Source: Lotus japonicus (taxonomy: Eukaryota; Streptophyta; Magnoliopsida; Fabales; Fabaceae). From it: 64,000 nucleotides of DNA. The DNA is taken from the NCBI RefSeq assembly GCF_012489685.1, contig NC_080046.1, positions 37,349,176 through 37,413,175 of the forward strand, in the 5' to 3' direction. Position numbers and translations under genes: made by a program. Shown here piece by piece: positions 9,946-20,101 of this stretch. Every line of letters begins with the position of its first letter. Positions within the stretch are counted from its first letter, which is position 1. The notes beneath the pieces were generated by a model, which saw only the letters and a program-made list of their open reading frames with translations, searched no databases and had not been told where the DNA came from.

Positions 9946-10095
9946 AAGATTTTTGCAAACATATGTGACACAAATATATATAGATATGCAGGGATAATCA
10001 CAAACGAATAAAGTAGAATAAATAAATAAAAAGAAACAGAGTTTAACCAAAAATAAAACAACGTTAAAGAAAAAGAAAAACGAAGAGATCCTAAA

Positions 10096-12933
10096 TTAGG
10101 GTTTATCAGTTCGTCGCAGAAGTTCCATCATCATGTGCTTCATCTCAATCAGCATGGATTCATGAATGTCAAGACGCTGTTCCATGATGTCGAGTCTGGA
10201 TGAGCTTGACTGAGCAGAACCGGAAGGAACATTCTGAGCAGCTTGAGAATCTGGAATGGAAGCAGAAGCAGCAAGAGTAAACACAACTGGTGCAAGTGCT
10301 TGGCATCTAAGAGCTTCAGCCTCAGCTTCAAGTCGCTCTGCCTCTAGTCTGGCTTGTTCAGCTTGAGCTGCTGCTTGACGTGCAGCTTCTTCTGCTTGAG
10401 CTTTCTTTCTCTTGGCTTCTTCAATAGCTTCAAGAAGCTTGTGTCTCTGTTCTTGTTCATGAAGAGCCACCCTTCGAGCAAACCTTTGCTTGGCAGCCTC
10501 AATGCTCTGACTTCCCTCTGTATGCAGGAGCTGCATCATAATTGGAACTTGAGCCACTAGCCAAGTGCCCAGATTGTTCCACTCATCAGCCACACGTTCA
10601 GCATTCTCACTGAGGTCAGTCTGACCGTGCACATTGCGGAGCCTCAAAGAGGCTTCATGATAGAAAATATTGATGCACTCAGAGAGAGATGTGGGTTGGA
10701 GGTGAGTATAGGGAATTATGGAGAGGTTGGTTTCAGGAGAGGCTGGGTGATTGCTGCTATGAGCTTCAGATGCACCTTGTGGAGAACCAATGTTAATCAT
10801 TTGAGTATTGGGTTCAGAGGTTCCAAGGTGAGGGTCTGAAGTTTCAACCAGAGGATGGGGTGATCTAACCGAGGATTGGTTAGACACTGATTGTTCGGGT
10901 TCAGGTTCTGGTTGAATAGGCTCTTGTTGGTCAGGGGCAGGGTGAGCTTGTTGAGCCAAAGGGTCTGCCTCTTGTAAAGGATTGGCCAAGATAGGTTCAT
11001 CTGGGTCAACTAGACGTTCAGGTCTAGGGCCAGGATATCTCCTAGGGCTTGGACAAGTGAGGTAATATTCCTCTAAGGTAGACACCTTTTCTTTTCTGAC
11101 CTCCATGAATTTTCTAATGGATTCAGAGTTATTGGAGGGAGAAGAATCAGCAACATTGGTTGGGAAGGATACGGGTGTATAGGCTGTGGAAGAGTCTGTA
11201 TCCGTGGGTTTGAGAGCCAGACGTTCTGATGCTCTTGGGACAGAGTGATCAGAGGTTCTGGGTTCATGGTCTGTGTGGGTAGGCTCTGGTTGTTCGAGTG
11301 GGTTGTATGGAATGGTGATGGGAGAGGTAGGTTCTTCTGACCTAGAGGGTTGGTTTTGAAGCAAATTCCAGAGAGGTGCTTCAGTAGGGGAAGGGTGAAA
11401 GAATGAAGATCTTGGGGAATGTGGTGGAGAGGTGGTTTGTGCAGCTGGTTGGGATTCAGGAATAGGAGTGAGGGGATTTGAAGAGTGTTTGAGCATGGCA
11501 GATATAGGGAGTGCATCAAATAAATTCAAATCATCATCAGAAGCAAGTGCAGGCTTACTTGAATGTGCTGATGATCTAGCCACTCTGGCAGGAGGTTCAG
11601 TCCTTCTGACCACTTCAGCAGCTGGTTCCACCCGAGTAGGCTTCACCACGATTCTGACCTGCTTCTTCTTCTTCTTAGGAGGACCATCCTCATTATCACT
11701 ATCATCACCATCATCAGGCTTTCTCTTCTTCTTTTTGACCAGAGGGACATCGGATTCCTCAGAAGATTCGTCCAGTATCATCTTCCTCTGAGCTTTCTTC
11801 TTGGGAGGAGAAGGAAACTCTGGAGCTGGCGGCAGTCTGCTGACGAAATCATCAAGATCAATTTCGAATCCTTGAGCCCTTAGGTCATCAACATAGCACC
11901 TAATGGCGTCAGGATTGTCTGCCTGTGTCCACAGAGGGTAGTCATTCAGAGGCATCCTTCCACTTCTGATCTCAGAAGATGTGTCTTCACGAGCAGGAGC
12001 AATCTTCTTCTGGACCAAACCCATCTTCTTCAGAGAATTTGCAGTGAAGACATCACTGACCATGGTGCTCAAATCCTCTACACATCCAGCATTGACCAGA
12101 TCTTGCACCAGGTTGCTTTCAATGAGAAAGTCTGAGAGCAGTCTCCCAAAGGGGATATATTTGATTGCTGACTTGATGGAGGCAGTGGTGCGAGACTTCC
12201 GGATGCATTCCTTCAAGTAGGAGAACAGGAAGTAGGGAAGGCAGATCTTCTTCTGGTCTTGGATGAAGAACAACATCACCTTCTGGTTGAAGTTGATGTA
12301 GTCTGGAGAACTGCCCTTTGGTCTCTGGTTTATGCAGTGTAGCAAAATTTTGTGCCAGATCCTGAGCTTGGGATGAAGGTCCATCACCTTGTAACTCGTC
12401 TTGCCCGGTTTGTAAGTGGTGTACAGGGCCTGGTTGATTGTATCCTTGGTGCTGGGTTTCAGCTTCGATTCCGTGAGTTGGAAACGATACCCATAAGCAG
12501 TGTCTGCACCCAGCAAATTCACGAAAGACTTCTCTGTGATGATGATCTTTCTTCCGAGAATGTGAGATACCACCTGAGTATCATCGCAGTCGGCGTGCTT
12601 CCAGAATTCCTTGACTAATCTATCATACACCGGTCCTCGAAGTCTGTTGAAGTAATTTCCCCAACCTTGAGCTTGGACTTCAGGACGAAGATCATACCCA
12701 TTTGTAGCCAGGTTGTCGAGGTCGAATCTCCATTCTGTCAGGACTTGGAGTTCCTCAGGAGCATATACACAGTGAACGGCACAGCCCCGTTCTGCAATTG
12801 GAACACTCTGTTCTTGAGCTTGAACTTGATCTTGTGTCGGATTCTCAGGGCCCCTTTGACCCGTTGCTAGACCAACTACCATGTGAGGGAACTGGGGTGC
12901 ATCTGCAGTAGATCTTCTAATTTGTCTCACCAT
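10096..12933 (-). CDS. Env-like ORF of copia 1 (945 aa)
   Basis: This is the third sense ORF after gag and pol, the position of the so-called envelope-like gene of SIRE-type elements. I start it at the ATG at 12933 (MVRQ...). The frame is open to 13089, but the upstream residues differ in reading frame between copia 1 and 2, while similarity is continuous from MVRQ. Residues about 45-330 form a conserved globular region resembling the Pfam 'putative plant transposon protein' domain (GWGNYFNRLRGPVY, ILGRKIIITEKSFVNLLG). Residues 375-430 hold Lys-rich clusters (KKKKRKP, PPKKKKKQVR) alternating with acidic Ser runs. A Pro/Ser-rich part follows, then an Ala/Glu coiled coil at 810-875. I see no convincing signal peptide or membrane anchor. 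The intact frame in this young copy suggests it was functional until recently. Confidence 0.85.
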   Translation of the reverse strand: MVRQIRRSTADAPQFPHMVVGLATGQRGPENPTQDQVQAQEQSVPIAERGCAVHCVYAPEELQVLTEWRFDLDNLATNGYDLRPEVQAQGWGNYFNRLRGPVYDRLVKEFWKHADCDDTQVVSHILGRKIIITEKSFVNLLGADTAYGYRFQLTESKLKPSTKDTINQALYTTYKPGKTSYKVMDLHPKLRIWHKILLHCINQRPKGSSPDYINFNQKVMLFFIQDQKKICLPYFLFSYLKECIRKSRTTASIKSAIKYIPFGRLLSDFLIESNLVQDLVNAGCVEDLSTMVSDVFTANSLKKMGLVQKKIAPAREDTSSEIRSGRMPLNDYPLWTQADNPDAIRCYVDDLRAQGFEIDLDDFVSRLPPAPEFPSPPKKKAQRKMILDESSEESDVPLVKKKKRKPDDGDDSDNEDGPPKKKKKQVRIVVKPTRVEPAAEVVRRTEPPARVARSSAHSSKPALASDDDLNLFDALPISAMLKHSSNPLTPIPESQPAAQTTSPPHSPRSSFFHPSPTEAPLWNLLQNQPSRSEEPTSPITIPYNPLEQPEPTHTDHEPRTSDHSVPRASERLALKPTDTDSSTAYTPVSFPTNVADSSPSNNSESIRKFMEVRKEKVSTLEEYYLTCPSPRRYPGPRPERLVDPDEPILANPLQEADPLAQQAHPAPDQQEPIQPEPEPEQSVSNQSSVRSPHPLVETSDPHLGTSEPNTQMINIGSPQGASEAHSSNHPASPETNLSIIPYTHLQPTSLSECINIFYHEASLRLRNVHGQTDLSENAERVADEWNNLGTWLVAQVPIMMQLLHTEGSQSIEAAKQRFARRVALHEQEQRHKLLEAIEEAKRKKAQAEEAARQAAAQAEQARLEAERLEAEAEALRCQALAPVVFTLAASASIPDSQAAQNVPSGSAQSSSSRLDIMEQRLDIHESMLIEMKHMMMELLRRTDKP

Positions 12934-13376
12934 TTTTGAAGCGGTTGAAGGTTTGAGGTAGAAGATGAAGGTTGGAAGATGAAGAGAGATCGAGAGAGAA
13001 ATCGAGAATAAGCGGTTTTGAAAAGCAGAGAGAGCGAGAGTAAAAACCGGAAGTGAAAGAGATCGTGTGTGTATAGTGGGTTTTAACAAATAACCGTTGT
13101 TGATTCAAAAAGCACTTTAAGATCAACGGTTGAAAATTAAAGATAGATAGTAACAGTAAATACACAAATCACACACAGGAGAGAAGCACATCTACACGCA
13201 ATCATAACAGACTGTCACACGGGCACAAGGAACTATGCATCAGAAATACTGACACACGTGTTGTTGTCTCAGCTTCAGAGTCAGTACCAGTGGGTACACA
13301 CACTCTGATTGAGTTACCTTCTGGACTAGACATCTTCTGATCAAGAAGTATCATAGTCAGAGGTTCTGATCCATCT

Positions 13377-16300
13377 TCACTCTGGACAAAAGTCCATGTT
13401 TAGATTTTTCAGAATAAAATTAAATCTATCCTCTGCTAAGGGCTTTGTAAAGATATCTGCCCATTGATGGTCAGTATCAACAAACTTCAGAAGAAGTACG
13501 CCCTTCTGTACATAATCTCTAATAAAGTGATACTTTACCTCAATGTGCTTTGCCCTTGAATGCAAGATAGGATTCTTACTCAATGAGATTGCAGCAGTGT
13601 TATCACAATAGATTGGGATATTGCTCTCAAGGATCTGATAATCCTCCAGCTGATGTTTCATCCAGAGCATCTGAGTGCTGCATATTGCTGCTGAGATATA
13701 TTCTGCCTCTGCAGTTGATAGTGCAATGGTTGATTGCCTCTTGCTTGCCCATGAGACTAGATTGCTTCCCAGAAATTGACAATTTCCAGAAGTACTTTTT
13801 CTCTCTGTTCTATCTCCAGCATAATCAGCATCACAGTAACCTGAAAGCTTATACTCTGATGTTTTCTTATACATCAAGCCAAGGTTAGTGGTGCCTTTCA
13901 GATACCTTAGGATCCTCTTAACAGCAGTTAAGTGGGTTTCCCTTGGATCTGATTGGAAACGAGCACATAAATGAACACTAAATAGTATATCTGGCCTAGA
14001 TGCAGTTAAGTATAGAAGTGAACCTATCATGCCACGATAGAGCTTCTGACATACTTTACCACTTTTATCTTCTTTCTCCAGAATGCATGTAGGATGCATT
14101 GGAGTTTTGGCCACTGTAGATTCCAGCATATTGAACTTCTTCAGAAGTTCTTTAGTGTACTTGCTCTGATGGATATATGTTCCTTCTGGTGTTTGATCAA
14201 CTTGTATTCCCAGAAAGTACTTTAATTCTCCCATCATACTCATCTCAAATTCAGCCTGCATCATCTCAGAAAATTCTTTGCATAGAGATTGATTAGCAGA
14301 ACCAAATATAATATCATCAACATAAATTTGCACAATTAAGATATCATCTTTATAAGTCTTGCAAAAAAGAGTTGTATCTACTTTACCCCTTACAAACTCA
14401 TTCTCCAGAAGGAATGAGCTAAGTCTCTCATACCATGCTCTGGGAGCTTGCTTCAGACCGTAGAGTGATTTCTTCAATTTGAACACATGGTCTGGTTTCT
14501 TCTCATCTTCAAAACCTGGGGGTTGATGAACATAGACTTCCTCTGAGATATAACCATTTAGGAAGGCACTCTTTACGTCCATCTGATGTAGAACTATGTT
14601 GTGATTTACTGAGAAAGAGATCAACAGTCTGATTGCCTCCAGTCTTGCTACTGGAGCAAATGTTTCAGTGTAGTCTATTCCTTCCTGCTGGCTGTAGCCT
14701 TGAACAACTAGCCTTGCCTTGTTTCTGACTACATCTCCTTTCTCATTCAGCTTGTTTCTGAATACCCACTTCGTTCCAATAACATGGACACTCTCAGGCT
14801 TCTTCACTAAGCTCCAAACATCGTTCTTGGAAAATTGATTCAGTTCTTCTTCCATGGCCAGAATCCAATCCTTGTCCTGAAGAGCTTCATCTATGGACTT
14901 GGGTTCAATTAAGGACACCAATCCTTTCAGACTGAGCAAGGTCTCTTCAGAGGGTCTGAAGGCAGATCTGGTTCTGACTGGTTCGTCTTTGTTGCCCAGA
15001 ATCAATTCCTTAGGGTGAGCTGCAGTGATTCTGCTCTTCTTCAGAGTTTGTGAGTTAGAGGGACCAGCTTCTTCCTCTGGTTCATCTTCCTCTGGCTCAT
15101 TTTCCTCTGGAGCTTTGCCTTTGTCAGAAACATTAATGCTTAAATCTGCAAACTTTTCAACTAGCTTTGACTGGTCAGAGTCAAGCTTATCGTCAAATCT
15201 AACATGAATAGATTCTTCAATAGTCTTAGCATCAGTATTATAAAATCTAAAACCTTTAGATCTCTCAGAGTAACCGAGTAATAGACACTTAGAAGACTTA
15301 GCATCAAATTAATGCAATCTATCCTTAGTATTGAGAACATAACAAACACAGCCAAAAGGATGAAAATAAGAAATGTTGGGTTTTATGTTCTTCCACAATT
15401 CATAAGGAGTCTTATTCAGAATTGGTCTCACAGAGATTCTGTTCTGAATGTAACATGCTGTATTTACTGCCTCTGCCCAAAAGTGCTTAGCCATGCCAGT
15501 TTCTTGGAGCATGGTTCTAGCCATCTCCTGAAGAGTTCTGTTCTTCCTCTCAACAACACCGTTTTGTTGAGGAGTTCTGGGACAAGAGAAATCATGTGCA
15601 ATTCCATAGGAATCAAACAGACTCTCAAACTTGTCATTCTCAAACTCTCCACCATGGTCACTTCTGACACGCACAATCCTACAAGCCTTCTCGTTTTGCA
15701 CTTGAGCAATGAAGGTAGAGAACACAGCATGAGACTCATCCTTGCGGGTTAGAAACTTTACCCATGTCCAGCGGCTATAATCATCAACGATAACCATCCC
15801 ATATCTCTTGCCACCTATAGACTCAGTTTTCACTGGTCCAAAAAGGTCGATATGCAGAAGTTCCAACGGCCTTGAGGTTGAGACAACATTCTTTGCCTTG
15901 AAAGGGACTTTTGTGAATTTGCCTTTCTGACATGCTTCACAAAGAGCGTCTGAAGCGAACTTCAGATTGGGTAAGCCCCTGACAAGGTTTAGCTTGCTCA
16001 GCTGAGAAATCTTTCTCATACTGGCATGCCCTAACCGTCTATGCCATACCCACTGCTCTTCATTAACAGACAGAAGGCACTTCACATTCTGAGCCTCCAA
16101 CTCAGATAATCTGATCTTATAGATGTTGTTCTTCCTCTTGCTGTTAAACAGAACAGAGCCATCGATCTGACTTACAGCCCGGCAGGACTTTTGATTGAAT
16201 ATAACATCATAACCCTTGTCAGCTAATTGACTTATAGACAATAAGTTATGCGTTAAGCCGTCTACCAATAACACATTATCAATGCATGGACTACTATCTA

Positions 16301-16481
16301 CACAAATAGTACCAGTACCAACAATTTTACCCTTTTCATTTCCTCCAAAGCCAACTTCACCTCCAGGCTTAAGTTTCAGCTCTCGGAACATACGCCTTTC
16401 TCCCGTCATGTGACGCGAGCATCCACTGTCCAGATACCATGATTGGTGTTTCAGTGGAGCTATCAAGGATATCTGCAACAT
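13377..16481 (-). pseudogene. copia 1 pol (protease-integrase-RT-RNase H), one nonsense codon
   Basis: In order: protease DSGCSRHMTG near the start; GAG-pre-integrase (WHRRLGHAS); integrase core with LLHIDLFGP, DHGGEFEND and PQQNGVVERKN; RT with [12 protein letters not shown] and YVDDIIFGS; RNase H with YCDADYAGD and LSTAEAEY. The order PR-INT-RT-RH defines Ty1-copia. A TAA at 15309-15311 replaces the AAA (Lys) present in copia 2, just after the integrase, and cuts off RT and RNase H. Downstream the same frame is open to 13377. Pol is in the +1 frame relative to gag and overlaps it by 113 nt. Confidence 0.93.
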
Positions 16482-18279
16482 AGATAATCTTGTCCTTAGG
16501 TACCCACTTTCTGGGTCCTCTCTTGTTAGTTACCCCAGAGGTTCTGATCACCTTGGGTGTCTCAACATGATATTTTAAAGGAATATTTGCATGATATTTA
16601 GTCATAGAGAAGGATCCCTTTTTAAGAGGGTTTTTAGCAACTTTAGCAGGTACAGGATCAGGCAATATGGTACCAGAGGGAACAAAGCATTCATACAAGG
16701 ATTTAGCTTTAGACACAGAGGGCTCATTTCTAATTGGTTTAGAATAGCCAATGCCATGCATTCCATTTCTGCTTACGCCATAGATCATTGAAGCCATTAA
16801 GCTTCTATCCACGCTTTTAGCTAGGAATCTTTGAAAAGACTTTTCATACTTAGATTCATTTCTACAATCAGAGGCATCACAGGCAACAATTTCTTCTAAC
16901 TTAGCAATCTGGTTCTTAAGCACAGAGTTAGAATTGATCAAAGCATGATTATCATTTTTCAAATCAGAAATAATTTTCTCATGTTCAGAAGGAGTCTTGG
17001 AAACAGCAGATAAGTTCTTTTTAAGCTTCTTATGCTTAGACAATAAGGAGTTGTACTTATCCATAATATCAGACAATGCATGTTTCAGTTCAGAGGTAGA
17101 GAAAGAAGCGAATACCTCATTTTCATCGTCTGAGTTAGGATCTCCTTCTGATTCTGAGTCAGAGTCAACAGCTCCCTTTGACTCTGCTTCCTTGTCTTTG
17201 ACAATAGCCATGAGTCCTTGGACTTCACCATCAGAGTCAACATCCTCTGACTCTGATTCATCAAATGTCACCATCAGACTCTTCTTCGTCTTGAAGTGCT
17301 TCTTTGGCTTCTTGTCCTTCTTCAATCTTGGACAGTCACTTTTGTAGTGCCCTGATTCTTTGCACTCAAAGCATGTGACTTCCTTAAGCGAGGACTTCTT
17401 CTGACCTGAGGATTCAGACTTTCCTCTTGCCTTTCCAGAGCCTTTGTATTTGCTCTGCCTGTGCTTCCAGATGCGATTGAGTCTCTTGGAGATCAGAGTC
17501 AGCTCATCTTCATCAGAATCTTCTGATGCTTCTTCAGATTCCTCTTCTTCAGCTTGAAGAGCTTTTGACTTCTCAACCTTAGCCTTTTCAGATTTGGATT
17601 TCAAGGCTATGGACTTTTTCCTCAGATCTTGCATCTCTGAGCGCTTCAGCTCATGGCATTTCAAAATGCTGATGAGTTCTTCTAAACTCATATTCTCAAT
17701 GTCTCTCGTGAGCTCTATTGAAGTCACCAAAGGCATCCAACTTTCAGGAAGACACCTGATGACCCTTATGACATGATCTTTTGTTGTGTAGCTCTTGTTG
17801 AGAGGTCGTATGCCAGCTACAAGCAACTGAAATCTGGAGAACATTTCTTCAATGGACTCATTTGGCTCCATGATGAAGGATTCATACTTTTGGATCAAAG
17901 ACAATGCCTTTGATTCTTTGACTTTCTTGTTTCCTTCATGAGACATCTTCAGAGATTCGAAAATGCCTTTTGCAAACTCACGATCTGTAATCTTCTGGTA
18001 CTCTTCATAGGAAATAGCACTTAGAAGAATTGCTCTTGCTTTGTGATGTTGTGAGTACAGCTTCTTTTGATCTGCAGTCATCTCTGACCTTGGGATCTTC
18101 TTGCCATCTGCATCAACTGGACGCTCGTAGCCATCCACAATAATATCCCAGAGATCTGCATCGAAACCTAGAAAGAAACTTTCCAGTCTATCTTTCCAAT
18201 ATTCGAACCTTTGACCGTCGAACATAGGAGGCTTTGCATTGTAACCATCTCTTTGATTTTCACTGGTGGTGGCAGCCAT
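16369..18279 (-). CDS. copia 1 gag (636 aa)
   Basis: This is the nucleocapsid polyprotein of the element. The N-terminal part (PPMFDGQRFEYWKDRLESFF) is the UBN2/Retrotrans_gag type used by SIRE-like elements, and SIEEMFSRFQLLVAGI follows. A CCHC zinc knuckle, CFECKESGHYKSDC, lies at about 301-314, then acidic Ser-rich segments and a coiled coil. The ATG at 18279 is 58 nt inside the PBS. The frame is intact and ends at 16369, after pol has begun in another frame, so a +1 shift or other recoding is needed to make Gag-Pol. Confidence 0.93.
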   Translation of the reverse strand: MAATTSENQRDGYNAKPPMFDGQRFEYWKDRLESFFLGFDADLWDIIVDGYERPVDADGKKIPRSEMTADQKKLYSQHHKARAILLSAISYEEYQKITDREFAKGIFESLKMSHEGNKKVKESKALSLIQKYESFIMEPNESIEEMFSRFQLLVAGIRPLNKSYTTKDHVIRVIRCLPESWMPLVTSIELTRDIENMSLEELISILKCHELKRSEMQDLRKKSIALKSKSEKAKVEKSKALQAEEEESEEASEDSDEDELTLISKRLNRIWKHRQSKYKGSGKARGKSESSGQKKSSLKEVTCFECKESGHYKSDCPRLKKDKKPKKHFKTKKSLMVTFDESESEDVDSDGEVQGLMAIVKDKEAESKGAVDSDSESEGDPNSDDENEVFASFSTSELKHALSDIMDKYNSLLSKHKKLKKNLSAVSKTPSEHEKIISDLKNDNHALINSNSVLKNQIAKLEEIVACDASDCRNESKYEKSFQRFLAKSVDRSLMASMIYGVSRNGMHGIGYSKPIRNEPSVSKAKSLYECFVPSGTILPDPVPAKVAKNPLKKGSFSMTKYHANIPLKYHVETPKVIRTSGVTNKRGPRKWVPKDKIIYVADILDSSTETPIMVSGQWMLASHDGRKAYVPRAET

Positions 18280-18337
18280 TGTTTTTCACACCGGCCCGGA
18301 TCACTGAACACTGTTAGGTGTGGTAATCAGAACTTGC

Positions 18338-18349
18338 GCTCTGATACCA
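18338..18349 (-). other. Primer binding site of copia 1 (initiator tRNA-Met)
   Basis: Two bases after the 5' LTR the minus strand reads TGGTATCAGAGC, the complement of the 3' end of plant initiator tRNA-Met. Confidence 0.93.
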
Positions 18350-18351
18350 AT

Positions 18352-19558
18352 TGAAGGTATGAAAAACGGTAGAAAGGGGGGGTTTGAATAACGTTTTCAG
18401 TATAAAACTTCCACCTTAAAGATTTTGACAAATCTTTCGAGAACTTAAGTGCTAAAGATAAGAGATAGAAAAGCACACAAGGATTTTATCCTGGTTCACT
18501 TGATAAATCACTCAAGCTACTCCAGTCCACCCGTTAAGGTGATTTCTTCCTTCTTAGAATGAAGGCAATCCACTAATCAGGTAAGAGTTACAACTGCACT
18601 TGAAACCTACAAGTGACTAACAATTACACTGACTTAGCTCACACTAAGATTCACTCTCTTAGTCTTCTCTAGGATCCGATCAACCTTGATCTCCTAAAGG
18701 AACTAAACAAACTGTTTATCAAAGAATTGTTTACAAGAGATTTGCTTCTAAAAAGCTAATAGTAAACTCAATGAATTTCAGATGAAAGAAAACTAAGAAG
18801 ATTTTGAATATGTCTTGCGTATGTGAATGCTTCTTCGCCGTTTCTTTCAGTCTTCAGCCTCTTTATATACTCCAAGGATTAGGGTTGAGCGATGCATGGG
18901 AAATGCTACCGTTGGAGGGCAGTTCTGGAAAATCCAGCTTCTGCTGTGGCTGAGAACGTTAGGTAGGTCGTCAGGAAGGTACAGTAGCTTTTGTACTTGG
19001 ATAGCGACGCGACCTTTAAACCTAGGAGACTTCTGATCAGGGGAATGCTTCATATTGGAACTTGTGAAGCCGGTTGATCAGAGTCAGAGGGAAAGCACAG
19101 ATCCTCTGACCATTGTATCTTCTGATTCTGAACTCAGAGGGAAGAACATGGCCTTCAGAGTTTCTTGCTTCTGGACTTCAGAGTTTCCACTATTCAGCTT
19201 CTGGATCTTCAGAGTCTTCTACACCATCAGAACATCTGAGCCTTCAGTGTTTCTTGGTTATCAGACTTTCTGGATCTTCATAACTTCTAGTGACTGAGTC
19301 CACATCAGAGTTTGTATAACTTCAGAACTTCTGAAGCTTTTCCACTGTTCATACTGAACATGGTGAATGCGAAAGCGTTGCTTGGGTCACTCTTTATACA
19401 CAGTGCTTCTGATTTGTGTGAGATTGAGTTGAGGTCAGAACCTGCAAATAGCACACTCAGAAAAACACGTTAGAGTACCACAATTGTTCATATCAAAAGG
19501 TTAACTTGTAATCATCAAAACATAGAGTTGTACTACTAGATCAAAACTTGATCTTACA
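18352..19558 (-). repeat. copia 1 5' LTR
   Basis: 1207 bp, the partner of 7491-8698. The minus strand has TATATAAAG at 18862-18869, the likely Pol II promoter of the genomic RNA. TSD TAGGA follows at 19559-19563. Differences from the other LTR were seen at 18591, 18795 and 19281, plus one G fewer in the G-run near 18380. Confidence 0.95.
18862..18869 (-). promoter_or_regulatory. TATA box in copia 1 5' LTR
   Basis: TATATAAA on the minus strand, about 690 bp into the LTR as transcribed. The same site in copia 2 is at 56394-56402. Confidence 0.7.
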
Positions 19559-19563
19559 TAGGA

Positions 19564-19974
19564 GGCTTAATGATGCTTACTGTTGAGCTTTCTTGGGTAG
19601 ATTATGTAGAAGGGAGTACGGTAGTTAGGGAGTTGGAGTATTTTGTATGCAGAAATGGGATGGACTGGAATTGGTGTATGTAACCCAATATTTTGTAATG
19701 GAAATGGCAGAAGGTTTCTACCTCTATTTTAATGGAAATTTCTTGTTCTGGTTTTACCTCTTTTTTTGAGGAAGATGATTGATCAAGGGTTGCAGCCGCA
19801 CACTTGTAGAAGATAACAGATGAATGGTTGCTATCTTTGGGTCTCGAAATATAAGAAGAGGGAATAGGTTTACACATTTGTTTTGTTTTTTTTTTTTAAT
19901 TTAATCAGGGTGGTGCAAATAGAAATGTACACGTCATTTAGAGGGTCCAAGTAAGCTAACAGCGTTAAGGTTTT
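19564..19974 (+). other. MULE interior downstream of the copia insertion
   Basis: This is the probable 3' UTR and tail of the GRF gene, displaced 12 kb by copia 1. It holds the T/G-rich, TTTTGTAATGGAAATGG-type sequence common in plant 3' ends and no open frame of note. Open frames on the minus strand here look fortuitous. Confidence 0.5.
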
Positions 19975-20101
19975 GACGTTAGTTCTGACGGATGGACCCA
20001 ATTGGCACAAAGTGATCTAAAATGGACCAAAATCGCGCAATTAGAAGGGGATGAAAATTGCACATAGGTAAAACATAGGGGACCAAAAGTTCAATTAAGC
20101 C
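19975..20101 (-). repeat. MULE right terminal inverted repeat
   Basis: This is the inverted partner of 6670-6800. The 9-bp TSD TTGAATTTA follows at 20102-20110. Confidence 0.9.

Larger units (their letters stand above)
7491..19558 (-). mobile_element. Full-length SIRE/Maximus-type Ty1-copia element, copia 1
   Basis: The 12.07-kb element lies between 5-bp direct repeats TAGGA (7486-7490 and 19559-19563). In minus-strand order it has 5' LTR, initiator-Met PBS, gag, pol, env-like ORF, an antisense small gene, several polypurine tracts and 3' LTR. The two LTRs (1208 and 1207 bp) differ by about three substitutions and one G in a homopolymer. With a commonly used plant LTR rate of 1.3e-8 per site per year that means roughly 0.1 million years. 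Pol has one nonsense codon, so this copy is not autonomous. It sits inside the MULE, just after the GRF gene stop. Confidence 0.96.
6670..20101 (+). mobile_element. Mutator-like element (non-autonomous), split by copia 1
   Basis: The ends are inverted repeats of about 130 bp starting GGCTTAATTGCACTTTTGGT. They are flanked by a perfect 9-bp direct repeat TTGAATTTA (6661-6669 and 20102-20110). A 9-bp TSD with long TIRs is the hallmark of Mutator-like elements. Without the copia insertion the element is 1359 bp. It encodes no transposase and carries a two-exon GRF zinc-finger gene, so it must have moved with help from an autonomous relative. Confidence 0.9.

Noticed and set aside
10096..12933. 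True viral envelope gene making the copia element an endogenous retrovirus
   Set aside because: Only the position matches. I see no signal peptide, cleavage site or membrane anchor.
13583..13888. Plus-strand frame repeated in both copia pol genes (also 51111-51410)
   Set aside because: It lies antisense within RNase H, is fully explained by conservation of pol, and has no promoter or start context.
15312..15752. 146-codon plus-strand frame opposite integrase (also 52833-53273)
   Set aside because: It is a shadow of the conserved integrase frame; differences between copies follow the pol reading frame.
16369..16481. Ty1-like CUU-AGG-C slip site for the +1 shift
   Set aside because: The nearest match (CTAAGGAC, upstream of 16481) is not in the required codon register, so the recoding site remains unknown.
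18338..18349. tRNA-Met-like sequence
   Set aside because: Only the complement of the tRNA 3' end is present, beside an LTR. It is a primer binding site, not a tRNA gene; the same holds at 38839 and 55859.
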